From DAOTWP01 sp034435675 (GTDB lineage: Bacteria; Chloroflexota; Anaerolineae; Aggregatilineales; Phototrophicaceae), in assembly GCA_034435675.1 (NCBI GenBank), contig DAOTWP010000190.1, forward strand, positions 1 through 54,068: a DNA stretch of 54,068 nucleotides, in the 5' to 3' direction. Position numbers and translations under genes: made by a program. Positions 16,108 through 25,976 of this stretch are shown one piece after another. Under the pieces are notes generated by a model that did not search any database, was not told the DNA's origin, and saw only the letters and a list, made by a program, of their open reading frames with translations. Within the stretch, counting starts at the first letter, position 1. Each line of letters begins with the position of its first letter.

Positions 16108-18712
16108 ACCAAAAACGCTGCTGATTGTTGCCGGTGATTACGGCATTGTCCAGCATGTGCGGCAGGCACTTGGCAGTGATGCCTACAAGCTGCACTATGC
16201 GTTCAGCCATCAGGATGCCCTGCACAGTGTCGGTAACGGGCAGTATGATGCGGCGCTGGTGGACGCGGCTATGTTTGACCGCCACACCGGCGAGGTGACG
16301 CTGGAGGCAATCGCCGTCACCAACGAACGACTGCCGCTGATCATCTATGCGCCAGGCAACCAGCATGATGAACGCCTGTCGGTGCTGGCACAGGTGGTGC
16401 TGGGGGCGCTGGACAAACAGGCAGTGCTGGACGGCATTGCCACCGTGCTGCCGCCTCTGAACGGCAACACGAACACGCTGCCGACAATGGAAGGGCTGAT
16501 CAACGGCGATAACGCCCAGCACGCCGATGAAATCCAGACACTGTTTGCGCTCAGCCGTTCACTGACCGAGGTTCTGGACCTAAATGAAGTGCTGAACCGT
16601 GTGGTTGAAGCGGCACGGCGGCTGACGAATGCCGAAGAAGGCATGATTCTGCTGCCGGACGACAATGAACCCGAAAGACTCATGCTGCGTGCCAAAGTCG
16701 GCATCGACGTTGAAACCGCCAGCAACTTTCGCATCAAGACACAGGATACACTGGCAGGCGCGGTTTTCAAATCCGGTGAGCCGGTGCTGCGCGGCGCGCA
16801 GGGACCGCAAAAGGTCAAAACCGAGTATTTTGTCAATGCGCTGCTGTATGTGCCAATCAAGCTGAAGGGCAAACCTATCGGCGTTCTGGGGGTCAATAAC
16901 AAAACACGCCACGATGTGTTTGAACCCCGCCAGCAGGAACTGCTGTTGAATCTGGCGTCATTCGCCGCTATCGCCATCGAAAACGCACGCATCCATGAAG
17001 AAAGTCTGCAATACGCGCGCGAGCTGGAAGTGCTGGTTGAAGCCAGCCATGTGGTCAATTCGTCACTGTCGCTGGATCGGGCGCTGCCAAATATCTGCGA
17101 GCAGCTTGCGCGGGTGCTCAATGTAGATCATACGGCAATCTATGAGTGGGATCATGTCAACCAGACCCTGAACCTGCTGTCCAGTTTTCACTGCACAATC
17201 TGGCGGTTGGGGCAAGGACCGTTGACTGATCTGGGGCGCACAACAGGGCTGCTGGCAGCAGTTCAGAACCGTCGTTCCTTCTGGATTACGGACAACGGAC
17301 ATAATACCGTTCAGGGGCTGGAAGCGCGCCAACTGCGCCAATCCGGTGCGACGGCGATGATGGCACACCCAATTTATTCCGGTGAACGGGCGCTGGGCGT
17401 CCTCCAGTTGTATTACATTGATCTACCAGACATGCCCCCAAAAGCCGAGAGCCTGCAACGGCTTGAACGGTTGGCACTGGAAGCGTTTGCCGCAATGACC
17501 AGCAAGCTGGGAGATGCACCAGCCCGCAATGTGTTCCGTCTTGCGGAAGAAATCAACCGGGTCAGCGGTTCGGATTGGTGCGAACTAGCGCTGGTAAACG
17601 AGAAACAACAAACGCTTGCCGTACAACTGCGCATTGGACAGGGGGTCTGGCTGGATGGCATTCGCCCGGCAATTGATTTGATCAAGTATCCGGATTTGCT
17701 GGATGTGCTCAAGAGTCAAAAGACGGTCAATGTACACATGGACAGCGAAGGACTGCCTGCAGGAATTAGTGCGCTTCTCACAGCAGCGCACAGCCGTGTT
17801 ATACTGGGAATAACGATGATTCAACGTGGGCAAACTCAGGGGCTGGTCGTGTTCGCAGATGCGGAGCATGTTGATCTGTTCAGCAAACGAGAAATGGATC
17901 TGGGGCGGGCGATTGTTGGACAAGCCGCCACAGCGCTGGATAATGCCAAGCTGGTGCGGGACCTTGAACAGAGCCTTCAGGAACTAAAGGATACACAGGA
18001 TCGGCTTGTCCAAACCGCGCGACTGTCTGCGATGGGTGAACTTGCCGCTGCGGTTGCCCACCAGATCAATAACCCGCTGACGACGATCATGGTTGACGCC
18101 GAAATGATGCTGGCAGATGAGCCGGAAGAATCACCCAACTATAAGTCGATGCTGGCGATTTCACGTGCCAGCAAACGCGCTGCCGGAGTTGCCCGGCGCC
18201 TGCTGGCGATTTCACGCCCGAATGACCCCGAAGCGCCCACCGAGCCGATTGACGTGGTTGACACGATTCGCGGGGTACTGTCGCTGATCAAATCGCATAT
18301 TGAGCGCAATCGCATTCGGATTACGGTTGATCTTCCGGCAGAAGAGCTGAAGCCGGTCTATGCGGTTCCGGGTCAATTGGACGATATCTGGCTCAATCTG
18401 CTGATGAACGCCCACGATGCCCTGATGGGACAGGAAAACGGCGCAATTGGCGTCAAAATTCTCACGGAAACGGACGATGATTATATCGCCGTTGTCATCT
18501 GGGACAATGGTCCCGGTATTCCTGAGCACATCAAGATGCAGATTTTCCGCCCCTTCTTCACGACCAAACCCGTCGGCGAAGGCACAGGGCTGGGCTTGCA
18601 CATTTGCAGACAGGTGGTGGAGCGGGTCGGTGGGCATATCTCAGTCGAAAGTACACCAGGGCAGGGTACGAGTTTTCTTGTCAGGCTACCGGTTATGGGA
18701 GGTGAGTTGTAA
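16085..18712 (+). CDS. Sensor histidine kinase with pseudo-receiver and GAF domains
   Basis: 875 residues, no membrane segments. Residues about 10-125 look like a receiver domain without the usual acidic pocket (VAGDYG where a DD pair is expected), so it is probably a pseudo-receiver. At least two GAF domains follow (about 160-310 and 320-470), with a third possible at 480-630. The kinase core has the phospho-acceptor His659 in AAAVAHQINNPL, an N box (NLLMNAHDAL), G1 (WDNGPGIPEHI) and G2 (GEGTGLGLHICRQ). It would autophosphorylate in response to a cytoplasmic signal and pass phosphate to the response regulator that starts 2 nt after its stop. The ligand of the GAF domains is unknown. Confidence 0.9.
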   Translation: MGTRTRNKPKTLLIVAGDYGIVQHVRQALGSDAYKLHYAFSHQDALHSVGNGQYDAALVDAAMFDRHTGEVTLEAIAVTNERLPLIIYAPGNQHDERLSVLAQVVLGALDKQAVLDGIATVLPPLNGNTNTLPTMEGLINGDNAQHADEIQTLFALSRSLTEVLDLNEVLNRVVEAARRLTNAEEGMILLPDDNEPERLMLRAKVGIDVETASNFRIKTQDTLAGAVFKSGEPVLRGAQGPQKVKTEYFVNALLYVPIKLKGKPIGVLGVNNKTRHDVFEPRQQELLLNLASFAAIAIENARIHEESLQYARELEVLVEASHVVNSSLSLDRALPNICEQLARVLNVDHTAIYEWDHVNQTLNLLSSFHCTIWRLGQGPLTDLGRTTGLLAAVQNRRSFWITDNGHNTVQGLEARQLRQSGATAMMAHPIYSGERALGVLQLYYIDLPDMPPKAESLQRLERLALEAFAAMTSKLGDAPARNVFRLAEEINRVSGSDWCELALVNEKQQTLAVQLRIGQGVWLDGIRPAIDLIKYPDLLDVLKSQKTVNVHMDSEGLPAGISALLTAAHSRVILGITMIQRGQTQGLVVFADAEHVDLFSKREMDLGRAIVGQAATALDNAKLVRDLEQSLQELKDTQDRLVQTARLSAMGELAAAVAHQINNPLTTIMVDAEMMLADEPEESPNYKSMLAISRASKRAAGVARRLLAISRPNDPEAPTEPIDVVDTIRGVLSLIKSHIERNRIRITVDLPAEELKPVYAVPGQLDDIWLNLLMNAHDALMGQENGAIGVKILTETDDDYIAVVIWDNGPGIPEHIKMQIFRPFFTTKPVGEGTGLGLHICRQVVERVGGHISVESTPGQGTSFLVRLPVMGGEL

Positions 18713-18714
18713 AT

Positions 18715-19407
18715 ATGGCTTATGTGCTGGCTGTAGACGACGACCCTGAGGTTCTGGAAACACTGGGACGTGTACTCGAACGGGAACGCTTCGAAGTTGG
18801 GCTGGCAAGTTCCGGCAGGCAGGGGCTGGCGATGCTGGAGCGCCGCAAGCCTGATTTGCTGATTTTGGACATTATCATGCCGGAATTGGATGGTATCACA
18901 ATTTGCAGGCAGCTCCGCAGCGATGCGCGCTTTACGTCGCTGCCCATCCTGTTCCTGACCGCACGGGGCAGCACCGATGATATTGTGATCGGGCTGGATG
19001 CTGGTGCAGACGATTATGTGGTTAAGCCGTTTGAACTGGCGGAACTGCGCGCGCGGGTGCATGCCCTGCTGCGCCGGGGTACACGGGATAAAGCCGCGGG
19101 GGGCGCGATTATGGAAATGGACGGGCTGGTGCTGAACTCGGATACGTATCAGGTCTGTGTGGACGATGAATATATCCAGCTTACGTCCACCGAGCACCGG
19201 CTGCTGCGTTACCTGATGGAAAACGCGAATCAGGCGTTGTCACCCAACCATCTGCTGCAAGCCGTTTGGGAATACCCTCCGAACACAGGCGATCCCGATC
19301 TAGTGCGTGCGCATGTGCGTAATCTGCGCGCAAAAATCGAGAAGAACCCGGCGAAGAAATACATCCGCACAATACATGGTGTCGGCTATATGATTTCGAC
19401 TTCTTGA
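18715..19407 (+). CDS. OmpR/PhoB-type response regulator
   Basis: 230 residues. The receiver domain (1-120) has all key residues: acidic pocket Asp8-Asp10, phospho-acceptor Asp52 in LILDIIMPELDG, Thr82 and Lys104 (DDYVVKPF). Residues about 130-228 form a winged-helix DNA-binding domain (LTSTEHRLLRYLMEN, VRNLRAKIEKNP, IRTIHGVGYMI). GGAGGTGAG lies at a good distance before the ATG, inside the end of the kinase gene. The cognate kinase is almost certainly the upstream gene. Targets cannot be read from the sequence. Confidence 0.93.
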   Translation: MAYVLAVDDDPEVLETLGRVLERERFEVGLASSGRQGLAMLERRKPDLLILDIIMPELDGITICRQLRSDARFTSLPILFLTARGSTDDIVIGLDAGADDYVVKPFELAELRARVHALLRRGTRDKAAGGAIMEMDGLVLNSDTYQVCVDDEYIQLTSTEHRLLRYLMENANQALSPNHLLQAVWEYPPNTGDPDLVRAHVRNLRAKIEKNPAKKYIRTIHGVGYMISTS

Positions 19408-19421
19408 GAAAAGGCTTTGTT

Positions 19422-20876
19422 ATGCTTTTAAACGAAAATGCCCCCGCTGCTACCCAAGTGCTGCCGGACAAGCCCGAAATTCACGACAATATTCTGGGGA
19501 CCATGGGCAACACCCCGCTGGTACGGCTGAATCGTGTGGTGCGCGGGCTGCGCTGCCAGATGGCGGCAAAGGTGGAATACTTCAATCCCGGTGGATCAGT
19601 CAAGGATCGTATCGGGATCACCATCATTGAAGATGCCGAGCAGCAGGGTAGCCTCAAGCCCGGTGGCACGGTGGTCGAGGCGACTTCCGGCAACACGGGT
19701 GTCGGGCTGGCGATTGCTGCCGCAATCAAAGGCTATAAGACCGTTTTCGTGATGCCGGACAAGATGTCCGATGAAAAAATTCGCGTGCTGCGGGCATATG
19801 GCGCGCGGGTGATTGTTACGCCGACCAATGTGGAACCGGATGATCCGCGCAGTTATTACAGCGTGGCGCGGCAGGTCGTCGCCGAAACCCCCAATTCGAT
19901 TCTCGCCAACCAGTATCATAACCCGGTCAATCCGCTGACACACGAGGAAAGCACCGGTCCAGAAATCTGGCGGCAGACTGCCGGCAAGATTGATGTTTTT
20001 GTTGCTGGCATGGGCACAGGCGGCACGATCACCGGCGTCGGGCGCTACCTGAAGCGCATGAACCCCAAGATTCAGATTGTGGGTGTAGACCCGATTGGCT
20101 CGATTCTGCATGATTATTTCTACACCGGTAAAATGACCGAGGCGCATGCTTATAAGGTCGAGGGCGTCGGCGAAGATTTCGTGCCGTCGGTGTATGACTT
20201 CGGCGTGGTGGATGACATCGTTAAGATCAGCGACAAAGAGTCATTCCTGATGACACGCCGCCTGGTACGCGAAGAGGGGATGTTCGTCGGGGGATCATGC
20301 GGGTTTGCAGTAGCGGGTGCTGTGCGTTATGCCTCTGAGCGAGATCTGGGGACGGATAAGCTGGTGGTGGTGCTGCTGCCAGACAGCGGCTCACGTTACC
20401 TGAGCAAAATCTTTGACGACAACTGGATGCGCGAAAATCGCTTTCTGGAAGATGATTGGTTCGGCATGCACATCGCCGCCGTGCTGGAACGCAAATCGCA
20501 GCGCGAGATGGTGGTGGCACGCTGTACCGACCCGGTGACAGACGTGGTCGCCAAGCTGAAATCAGCGGATGTTTCGCAGCTCCCGGTGGTTGGAGAACGC
20601 GGGCAGCTTCTGGGTCTGGTCACCGAGGTCAGCCTGCTGAACTATCTGCTGCGCCAGCCCGGCAGTGCAGCATCGAGCACGGCGATCGAAGATGCCGGGG
20701 TGATTAATTACAACGTGCCCACGATTACGGCGGAAACCCCGCTGGAAGCGGTGATGAGCATCTTCAGCACCGAGAAGGTCGCGCTGGTGACGGAGCTGGT
20801 TGCTGGCACTGAGGACAAGCGGGTCGTCGGGATTCTCACCCAAATTGACATGCTCGACTATCTGGCACGGCGCTGA
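19422..20876 (+). CDS. cbs: Cystathionine beta-synthase-type PLP enzyme with two CBS domains
   Basis: 484 residues from the ATG at 19422 (AAAAGG upstream; an in-frame TTG at 19404 is less likely). Residues 20-340 are the fold-type II PLP domain, with Lys61 in NPGGSVKDR binding PLP, SGNTGVGLA for the substrate loop and GMGTGGTITG for the PLP phosphate. Residues about 355-484 hold a CBS pair, as in cystathionine beta-synthases and some bacterial cysteine synthases. It would join serine (or O-acetylserine) with homocysteine or sulfide; the exact reaction cannot be fixed from sequence. It follows the response regulator by 14 nt and may share its transcript. Confidence 0.87.
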   Translation: MLLNENAPAATQVLPDKPEIHDNILGTMGNTPLVRLNRVVRGLRCQMAAKVEYFNPGGSVKDRIGITIIEDAEQQGSLKPGGTVVEATSGNTGVGLAIAAAIKGYKTVFVMPDKMSDEKIRVLRAYGARVIVTPTNVEPDDPRSYYSVARQVVAETPNSILANQYHNPVNPLTHEESTGPEIWRQTAGKIDVFVAGMGTGGTITGVGRYLKRMNPKIQIVGVDPIGSILHDYFYTGKMTEAHAYKVEGVGEDFVPSVYDFGVVDDIVKISDKESFLMTRRLVREEGMFVGGSCGFAVAGAVRYASERDLGTDKLVVVLLPDSGSRYLSKIFDDNWMRENRFLEDDWFGMHIAAVLERKSQREMVVARCTDPVTDVVAKLKSADVSQLPVVGERGQLLGLVTEVSLLNYLLRQPGSAASSTAIEDAGVINYNVPTITAETPLEAVMSIFSTEKVALVTELVAGTEDKRVVGILTQIDMLDYLARR

Positions 20877-20901
20877 GTCCTGTTGACCGACAGGGAACGT
20901 G

Positions 20902-20924
20902 AGCAGGAGTGGATGATTCCTGCT
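20902..20924. terminator. Hairpin between convergent genes
   Basis: AGCAGGA (20902-20908) and TCCTGCT (20918-20924) form a 7-bp stem with a 9-nt loop, in the gap between the plus-strand cbs gene and the minus-strand membrane-protein gene. There is no U tract, so a role as terminator is uncertain. Confidence 0.3.
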
Positions 20925-21030
20925 TACGGCTGCTGTCGCCGGGCAGCACACCTCAACACGGCTATGCGGCATAGCAAGGAGAATAGGCGATTACTGAAGG
21001 GACCCTACGCGAAGACAACAGCCTCAGTCC

Positions 21031-21549
21031 TCATAGATGGCGAGATAAACGATCGAGATAGCAGGCAGGATTGGTTTGATCGACAAGAATATAAACGGAT
21101 GCTTGCAATCCCAAAGTGTGACTGCCGCCTGAAAAGACCGCTGCGTGTTCAGGATTCCACCATTCAAGCGCCTCTGCCGCCATCCCGCTGGGAAATGTGT
21201 TCATGTCCTCCTGAAGCTCAACTTCAAGACCAACATCCGTTAGAAATTGATCGAGTCTGGCAGACTGTAGGCTAAAACGTACATAGGTATCCCTTGATTG
21301 CCAAAAGGAATAGCTGACACTATAGAAATTCGTTGCGTCTGAAAATTGTTCAATATTCGCATTGAGACGCCGCGCAATTTCAGTTAGTTCAATGGTTTCG
21401 ACAACCGGCTGGATACCCTCGCCAGCCCCACTAATAGCAACGCCAGCGAGCAAAATAAAACCCACAAACATGACTGCGCCATAAACGAACAGGCTGGACA
21501 ACACAACCAACGCTCGTTTGTGGTGTGCGATAAACCTACGCACGTTCAT
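21031..21549 (-). CDS. Small single-pass membrane protein, function unknown
   Basis: 172 residues. A basic N-terminus (MNVRRFIAHHKR) and one hydrophobic helix (about 13-40) suggest an inner-membrane anchor with a soluble domain of about 130 residues outside. I do not recognise the domain. Its start overlaps the end of carB by 14 nt, so it is the last gene of the arginine/carbamoyl-phosphate operon. Nothing in it suggests an enzyme of that pathway, and the link may be positional only. Confidence 0.6.
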   Translation of the reverse strand: MNVRRFIAHHKRALVVLSSLFVYGAVMFVGFILLAGVAISGAGEGIQPVVETIELTEIARRLNANIEQFSDATNFYSVSYSFWQSRDTYVRFSLQSARLDQFLTDVGLEVELQEDMNTFPSGMAAEALEWWNPEHAAVFSGGSHTLGLQASVYILVDQTNPACYLDRLSRHL

Positions 21550-24500
21550 GATGCGCCTGCAAGCTGCGCACTTTGAGCGGTTTCTGGTGCAGCGCGCGGA
21601 TGCCCTGCACCGCTGCCATCGCCGCGCTAAGCGTCGTAATCAGCGGCACACCATACATGCTGGCAGCGCTGCGAATCTGCGCGCCATCGTCATGTGCCTG
21701 CCCGCCCAAGGGCGTGTTGATCATCAGGTCGAGTTCGCCCGCGCGGATGGCGTCCAGAATGTGCGGCGACCCCGCGCTGACCTTGTTAATCGTCTCTACG
21801 GGCAGCCCAACCATCCGCAGCCAGTTCGCCGTGCCTGCGGTTGCCACCAACCGGAAGTCCAGCTGGTGCAGATCACGCGCGATTTTTGCCGCCGCGCCCT
21901 TGTCAAAATCGTTGACACTGATCAGCACAGTGCCGGACTGCGGCAGTGGGGTGTCCGCCGCCATTTCCGCCTTGATGAAGGCGTGCCCAAAGCTGCTGGC
22001 GTGCCCCATCACCTCGCCCGTTGAGCGCATCTCCGGACCGAGACGTGCATCCACACCGGGAAATTTGCGAAAGGGCAGCACGGCTTCCTTGACGAAAAAT
22101 CCATCGATTTTTGGCTCCTGCGTGAAGTTCAGGTCTGCCAGTGTTTTGCCCGCTGCGATCTGTGCTGCATAGCTCGCCAGCGGATGACCGGTCGCCTTGC
22201 TAACAAACGGGACCGTGCGACTGGCACGCGGATTCACCTCCAGCACATAGACAATCTCATCCTTGATCGCGAACTGGATGTTATACAGCCCTTTGACACG
22301 CAGTGCCCTGCCGATGCGCTGGGTGTATTCTCGGATGATCTCAATATGGTAACTGCTGATTTTGTAGGGCGGCAGCACACATGCTGAATCGCCGCTGTGA
22401 ACGCCCGCCTCTTCGATATGCTGCATGATGCCGCCAATCGTCACCTGGTCGCCATCGCAGAGCGCGTCCACATCCACTTCATAGGCATCATCCAGGAAAC
22501 GGTCAATCAGCACCGGATGTCCATTCCACTCGATATGCCCGTCAATCCAGCCTGACAGATGCGCCTCATCAAAGATGATCGCCATGCCGCGCCCGCCCAG
22601 CACATAGCTGGGACGCACCAGCACCGGGTAGCCAATCTGCGCGGCGGCGGCAAGTGCTTCGTCACGGTTGCGGGCAAGCGCCCCGGCGGGCTGCGGGATG
22701 TCCATTTCGCGCATCAGGGTGTTAAAGCGCTGGCGATCTTCCGCCAGATCAATCGTATCCACCGGCGTGCCCCAGATGGGCGCGCCCGCGTCTGCCAACG
22801 CGCGGGCGATGTTCAGCGGAGTCTGCCCGCCGAACTGCACCAGCACGCCGTCCGGTTGTTCGCGATCAATAATATTCAGCACATCCTCGGCAGTCAGCGG
22901 CTCAAAATACAGGCGATTCGCAGTATCGTAATCGGTGCTGACGGTTTCCGGATTGCAGTTGACCATGATGGTTTCATAACCAAGCCGCTTGAGCGCAAAG
23001 CACGCATGCACGCAGCAGTAATCGAACTCAATGCCCTGACCGATGCGGTTGGGTCCGCCGCCGAGGATCATCACTTTTTTGTGACTGGTAGGCGCGGCTT
23101 CATCTTCATCCTCATAGGTAGAGTACAGGTACGGCGTGTGCGCTTCAAACTCTGCCGCACAGGTGTCCACGCGGTAGAAATTGGCGACAACCCCAAGCGC
23201 CCTGCGCCGTTCGCGCACGTCGCGCTCTGTCACGCTGGTGAGCTGTGCAATATAGGCATCGCTGAACCCATAGCGTTTTAGCTTGCGGAAATCGGCAGCG
23301 TCCAACCGATCCAGCGACAGTTCTCGGTCCAGAATGCTGCTGTGAATCAGCATCATATCCGCCATCTGGCGTACGAACCAGGGGTCGAAGCGGGTTTCGC
23401 GGGCGATTTCCGCCTCGGACACGCCACTGCGCAGCGCGGCGGCAATCTGATTGAGCCGCTGTGCGGTGGGCACACGCAGCGCTTCGGGGGGCACTGCCTC
23501 CAGTTTGCTGCCAAAGCCCATCACGCCCACATCCAGCGCGCGGATACCCTTTTGCAGCGCTTCAGGGAATGTGCGCCCGATTGCCATCACTTCGCCGATT
23601 GCCTTCATTTGCGGACCGAGGGTTTCATCTACCCCGGCGAATTTCTTGAAATCCCAGCGCGGGATTTTGACGACCACATAATCCAGCGATGGCTCAAAAC
23701 TGGCGGGTGTCACCCGCGTAATGTCGTTTTTGATCTCATCCAGCGTGTAGCCCACCGCAACCAGCGCCGCCAGCTTGGCGATAGGAAACCCGGTTGCCTT
23801 GCTCGCCAGCGCGGACGACCGCGATACACGCGGGTTCATCTCGATCACATAAACTTCACCATCATCAGGGTTGATGGCGAACTGTACATTCGCCCCGCCT
23901 GTTGCCAGCCCTACACGATCCAGCACGGCACGGGACATGTCGCGCAGTCGCTGTAATTCCCTGTCGGTGAGGGTTTGCGCTGGGGCAACTGTGATACTGT
24001 CGCCCGTGTGAACGCCCATTGGATCGAGGTTTTCGATGGTGCAGACGACGACAAAATTGCCCGCGCCGTCACGCATCACTTCAAGTTCGTATTCTTTCCA
24101 GCCCAGCAGACTCATGTCCACCAGAATTTGATGCACAGGACTCAGCTTAATGCCGCGTTCGGCAACTTCGCGCAAGCCCTGCTCGTCATATGCCACACCG
24201 CCGCCGCTGCCGCCAAGGGTGAAGGATGGACGGATCAATACAGGATAGCCCATTTTGTTCGCCGCACGCACGGCATCCTCAACCGTGCTAACGACTTCAC
24301 TGGGAGGCGACTTCAGTCCGATTTCCGTCATTGCATCCTTGAATAGCTGGCGGTCTTCGGCAAGGCGGATGCTGGTGAGATTCGCACCGATCAGCTCAAC
24401 CTCGTAGCGATCAAACACGCCACGTTCGTGCAGTGCCAGCGCCAGATTGAGCGCGGTTTGCCCTCCAACGGTGGGCAGCAGCGCGTCCGGGCACTCGGCG

Positions 24501-24736
24501 GCGATGATCTGCTCACAGATGTCCGGTGTCAGCGGCTCGACATAGGTCGCGTCGGCGAACTCCGGGTCGGTCATAATCGTCGCCGGATTGCTGTTGACCA
24601 GCACAATGCGATAGCCCTGCCCACGCAGCGCCTTGCACGCCTGCACGCCGGAGTAATCAAATTCGCAGCCCTGCCCGATAACGATGGGACCAGAGCCGAT
24701 GACCATGATGGTGTGGATGTCAGTACGTTTGGGCAT
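21536..24736 (-). CDS. carB: Carbamoyl-phosphate synthase large subunit
   Basis: 1066 residues, the usual length. It makes carbamoyl phosphate from bicarbonate, ammonia (from CarA) and two ATP, for arginine and pyrimidine synthesis. Two ATP-grasp halves are clear: the first opens with IMVIGSGPIVIGQGCEFDYSG, cited here by IGSGPIVIGQG, the second with ILGGGPNRIGQGIEFDY, and each has its own EMNPRVSRSS or EVNPRASRT motif. The C-terminal 130 residues (SVNDFDKGAA onward) form the MGS-like allosteric domain. No strong ribosome site precedes the ATG, which is placed by homology. It lies 36 nt after carA. Confidence 0.97.
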   Translation of the reverse strand: MPKRTDIHTIMVIGSGPIVIGQGCEFDYSGVQACKALRGQGYRIVLVNSNPATIMTDPEFADATYVEPLTPDICEQIIAAECPDALLPTVGGQTALNLALALHERGVFDRYEVELIGANLTSIRLAEDRQLFKDAMTEIGLKSPPSEVVSTVEDAVRAANKMGYPVLIRPSFTLGGSGGGVAYDEQGLREVAERGIKLSPVHQILVDMSLLGWKEYELEVMRDGAGNFVVVCTIENLDPMGVHTGDSITVAPAQTLTDRELQRLRDMSRAVLDRVGLATGGANVQFAINPDDGEVYVIEMNPRVSRSSALASKATGFPIAKLAALVAVGYTLDEIKNDITRVTPASFEPSLDYVVVKIPRWDFKKFAGVDETLGPQMKAIGEVMAIGRTFPEALQKGIRALDVGVMGFGSKLEAVPPEALRVPTAQRLNQIAAALRSGVSEAEIARETRFDPWFVRQMADMMLIHSSILDRELSLDRLDAADFRKLKRYGFSDAYIAQLTSVTERDVRERRRALGVVANFYRVDTCAAEFEAHTPYLYSTYEDEDEAAPTSHKKVMILGGGPNRIGQGIEFDYCCVHACFALKRLGYETIMVNCNPETVSTDYDTANRLYFEPLTAEDVLNIIDREQPDGVLVQFGGQTPLNIARALADAGAPIWGTPVDTIDLAEDRQRFNTLMREMDIPQPAGALARNRDEALAAAAQIGYPVLVRPSYVLGGRGMAIIFDEAHLSGWIDGHIEWNGHPVLIDRFLDDAYEVDVDALCDGDQVTIGGIMQHIEEAGVHSGDSACVLPPYKISSYHIEIIREYTQRIGRALRVKGLYNIQFAIKDEIVYVLEVNPRASRTVPFVSKATGHPLASYAAQIAAGKTLADLNFTQEPKIDGFFVKEAVLPFRKFPGVDARLGPEMRSTGEVMGHASSFGHAFIKAEMAADTPLPQSGTVLISVNDFDKGAAAKIARDLHQLDFRLVATAGTANWLRMVGLPVETINKVSAGSPHILDAIRAGELDLMINTPLGGQAHDDGAQIRSAASMYGVPLITTLSAAMAAVQGIRALHQKPLKVRSLQAHHERA

Positions 24737-24772
24737 GTGATTTTGCTCTATTTAGAAACATTAGTGGCGCTT

Positions 24773-25915
24773 TTACACCTCTATCGTCGGTTCCTGCGCC
24801 TTCACCCGCCTGACGAATTCGTCGAACAGGTAGAGCGAGTCGTGCGGTCCGGGTGAGGCTTCCGGGTGGTACTGCACACTGAACGCGCCAAGCGCTTCAT
24901 GACGGATACCTTCAATTGTGTCGTCGTTGAGATTCACATGGGTGACTTCCGCGCCACTCAGGTCACTATCCGGGCTGACAGCAAAGCCGTGATTGTGGCT
25001 GCTGATTTCCACATGCCCGGTGAGCAGATTCTTCACAGGCTGATTGCCCCCGCGATGCCCAAAACGCATTTTCTCCGTTTTGGCTCCCAGCGCCAGCCCA
25101 AGAATCTGGTGCCCCAGACAAATGCCAAAGACCGGTGTCTTGCCCAGCAGCCCACGCACATTGTCAATTGCGTAGGTCACAGCCGCTGGGTCGCCCGGTC
25201 CATTGCTAAGGAATACGCCCGCCGGATTGAGCGCCAGCACTTCGCTGGCGGGTGTCTGGGCGGGGACGACCGTCACGCGCAGCCCACGATCCGTCAACAT
25301 GCGCAGGATGTTACGCTTGATGCCAAAATCATAGGCGACAATCAACGGTCCGGCGGGATCGTAGCGATGATCGCGATACCACTGCGGATCGCTGCGCTCT
25401 GACCAGTGATACATTTCCGGGCTGGTCACATCATCGACCAGATTCCAGCCAGACATATCGGGTGACTCCTGCGCCAACCGCACAAGCTGATCCGGGTCTT
25501 TTGCCGCTGCGCCATGCGCAATCACCGCACGCATCACCCCGCGCTCGCGCAGATGGCGCACGAGGGCACGGGTGGGGATATCTGTCAGCCCGATTATCTG
25601 CTGCGCCTTCAGGTAGTCGTCCAGCGTGGCACGGCTGCGCCAACTGCTGACCACTGGGCTGAGCGCGCGCACCACAAAACCCGCCACCCAGATACGCTCC
25701 GACTCGACATCTTCATAGTTGATGCCAGTATTGCCCACATGGGGTACGGTCATTGTGATGATCTGGCGATGATAGGAGGGGTCGGTCAGTATTTCCTGAT
25801 AGCCAGTCATGGAGGTGTTGAACACCACCTCACCGGACTGCACTCCTTCCGCACCAAAACCAGCCCCCCTGAACACGCGCCCATCTTCGAGCGCCAACAC
25901 GCCGGGTTGAGGCAT
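24773..25915 (-). CDS. carA: Carbamoyl-phosphate synthase small subunit (glutaminase)
   Basis: 380 residues. It hydrolyses glutamine and channels ammonia to CarB. The N-terminal CPSase domain (about 1-150) is followed by a class I glutamine amidotransferase domain with catalytic Cys266 (FGICLGHQ), His350 and Glu352 (YHPEASPG). The ATG at 25915 follows TGGAG. It lies 61 nt after argJ and 36 nt before carB on the same strand. Placing carAB in the arginine operon makes carbamoyl phosphate supply depend on the argC leader, unless an internal promoter exists. Confidence 0.97.
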   Translation of the reverse strand: MPQPGVLALEDGRVFRGAGFGAEGVQSGEVVFNTSMTGYQEILTDPSYHRQIITMTVPHVGNTGINYEDVESERIWVAGFVVRALSPVVSSWRSRATLDDYLKAQQIIGLTDIPTRALVRHLRERGVMRAVIAHGAAAKDPDQLVRLAQESPDMSGWNLVDDVTSPEMYHWSERSDPQWYRDHRYDPAGPLIVAYDFGIKRNILRMLTDRGLRVTVVPAQTPASEVLALNPAGVFLSNGPGDPAAVTYAIDNVRGLLGKTPVFGICLGHQILGLALGAKTEKMRFGHRGGNQPVKNLLTGHVEISSHNHGFAVSPDSDLSGAEVTHVNLNDDTIEGIRHEALGAFSVQYHPEASPGPHDSLYLFDEFVRRVKAQEPTIEV

Positions 25916-25976
25916 CGCTGCTACTCCATCCTGTGCTTGATCGACGGCAACAAGTCAAAGCGCCGTGCAGATCGCT

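Noticed and set aside
20883..21275. A 130-codon plus-strand ORF after cbs
   Set aside because: It overlaps the minus-strand membrane protein, which has a good hydrophobic anchor and is linked to carB; the plus frame has no domain signal.
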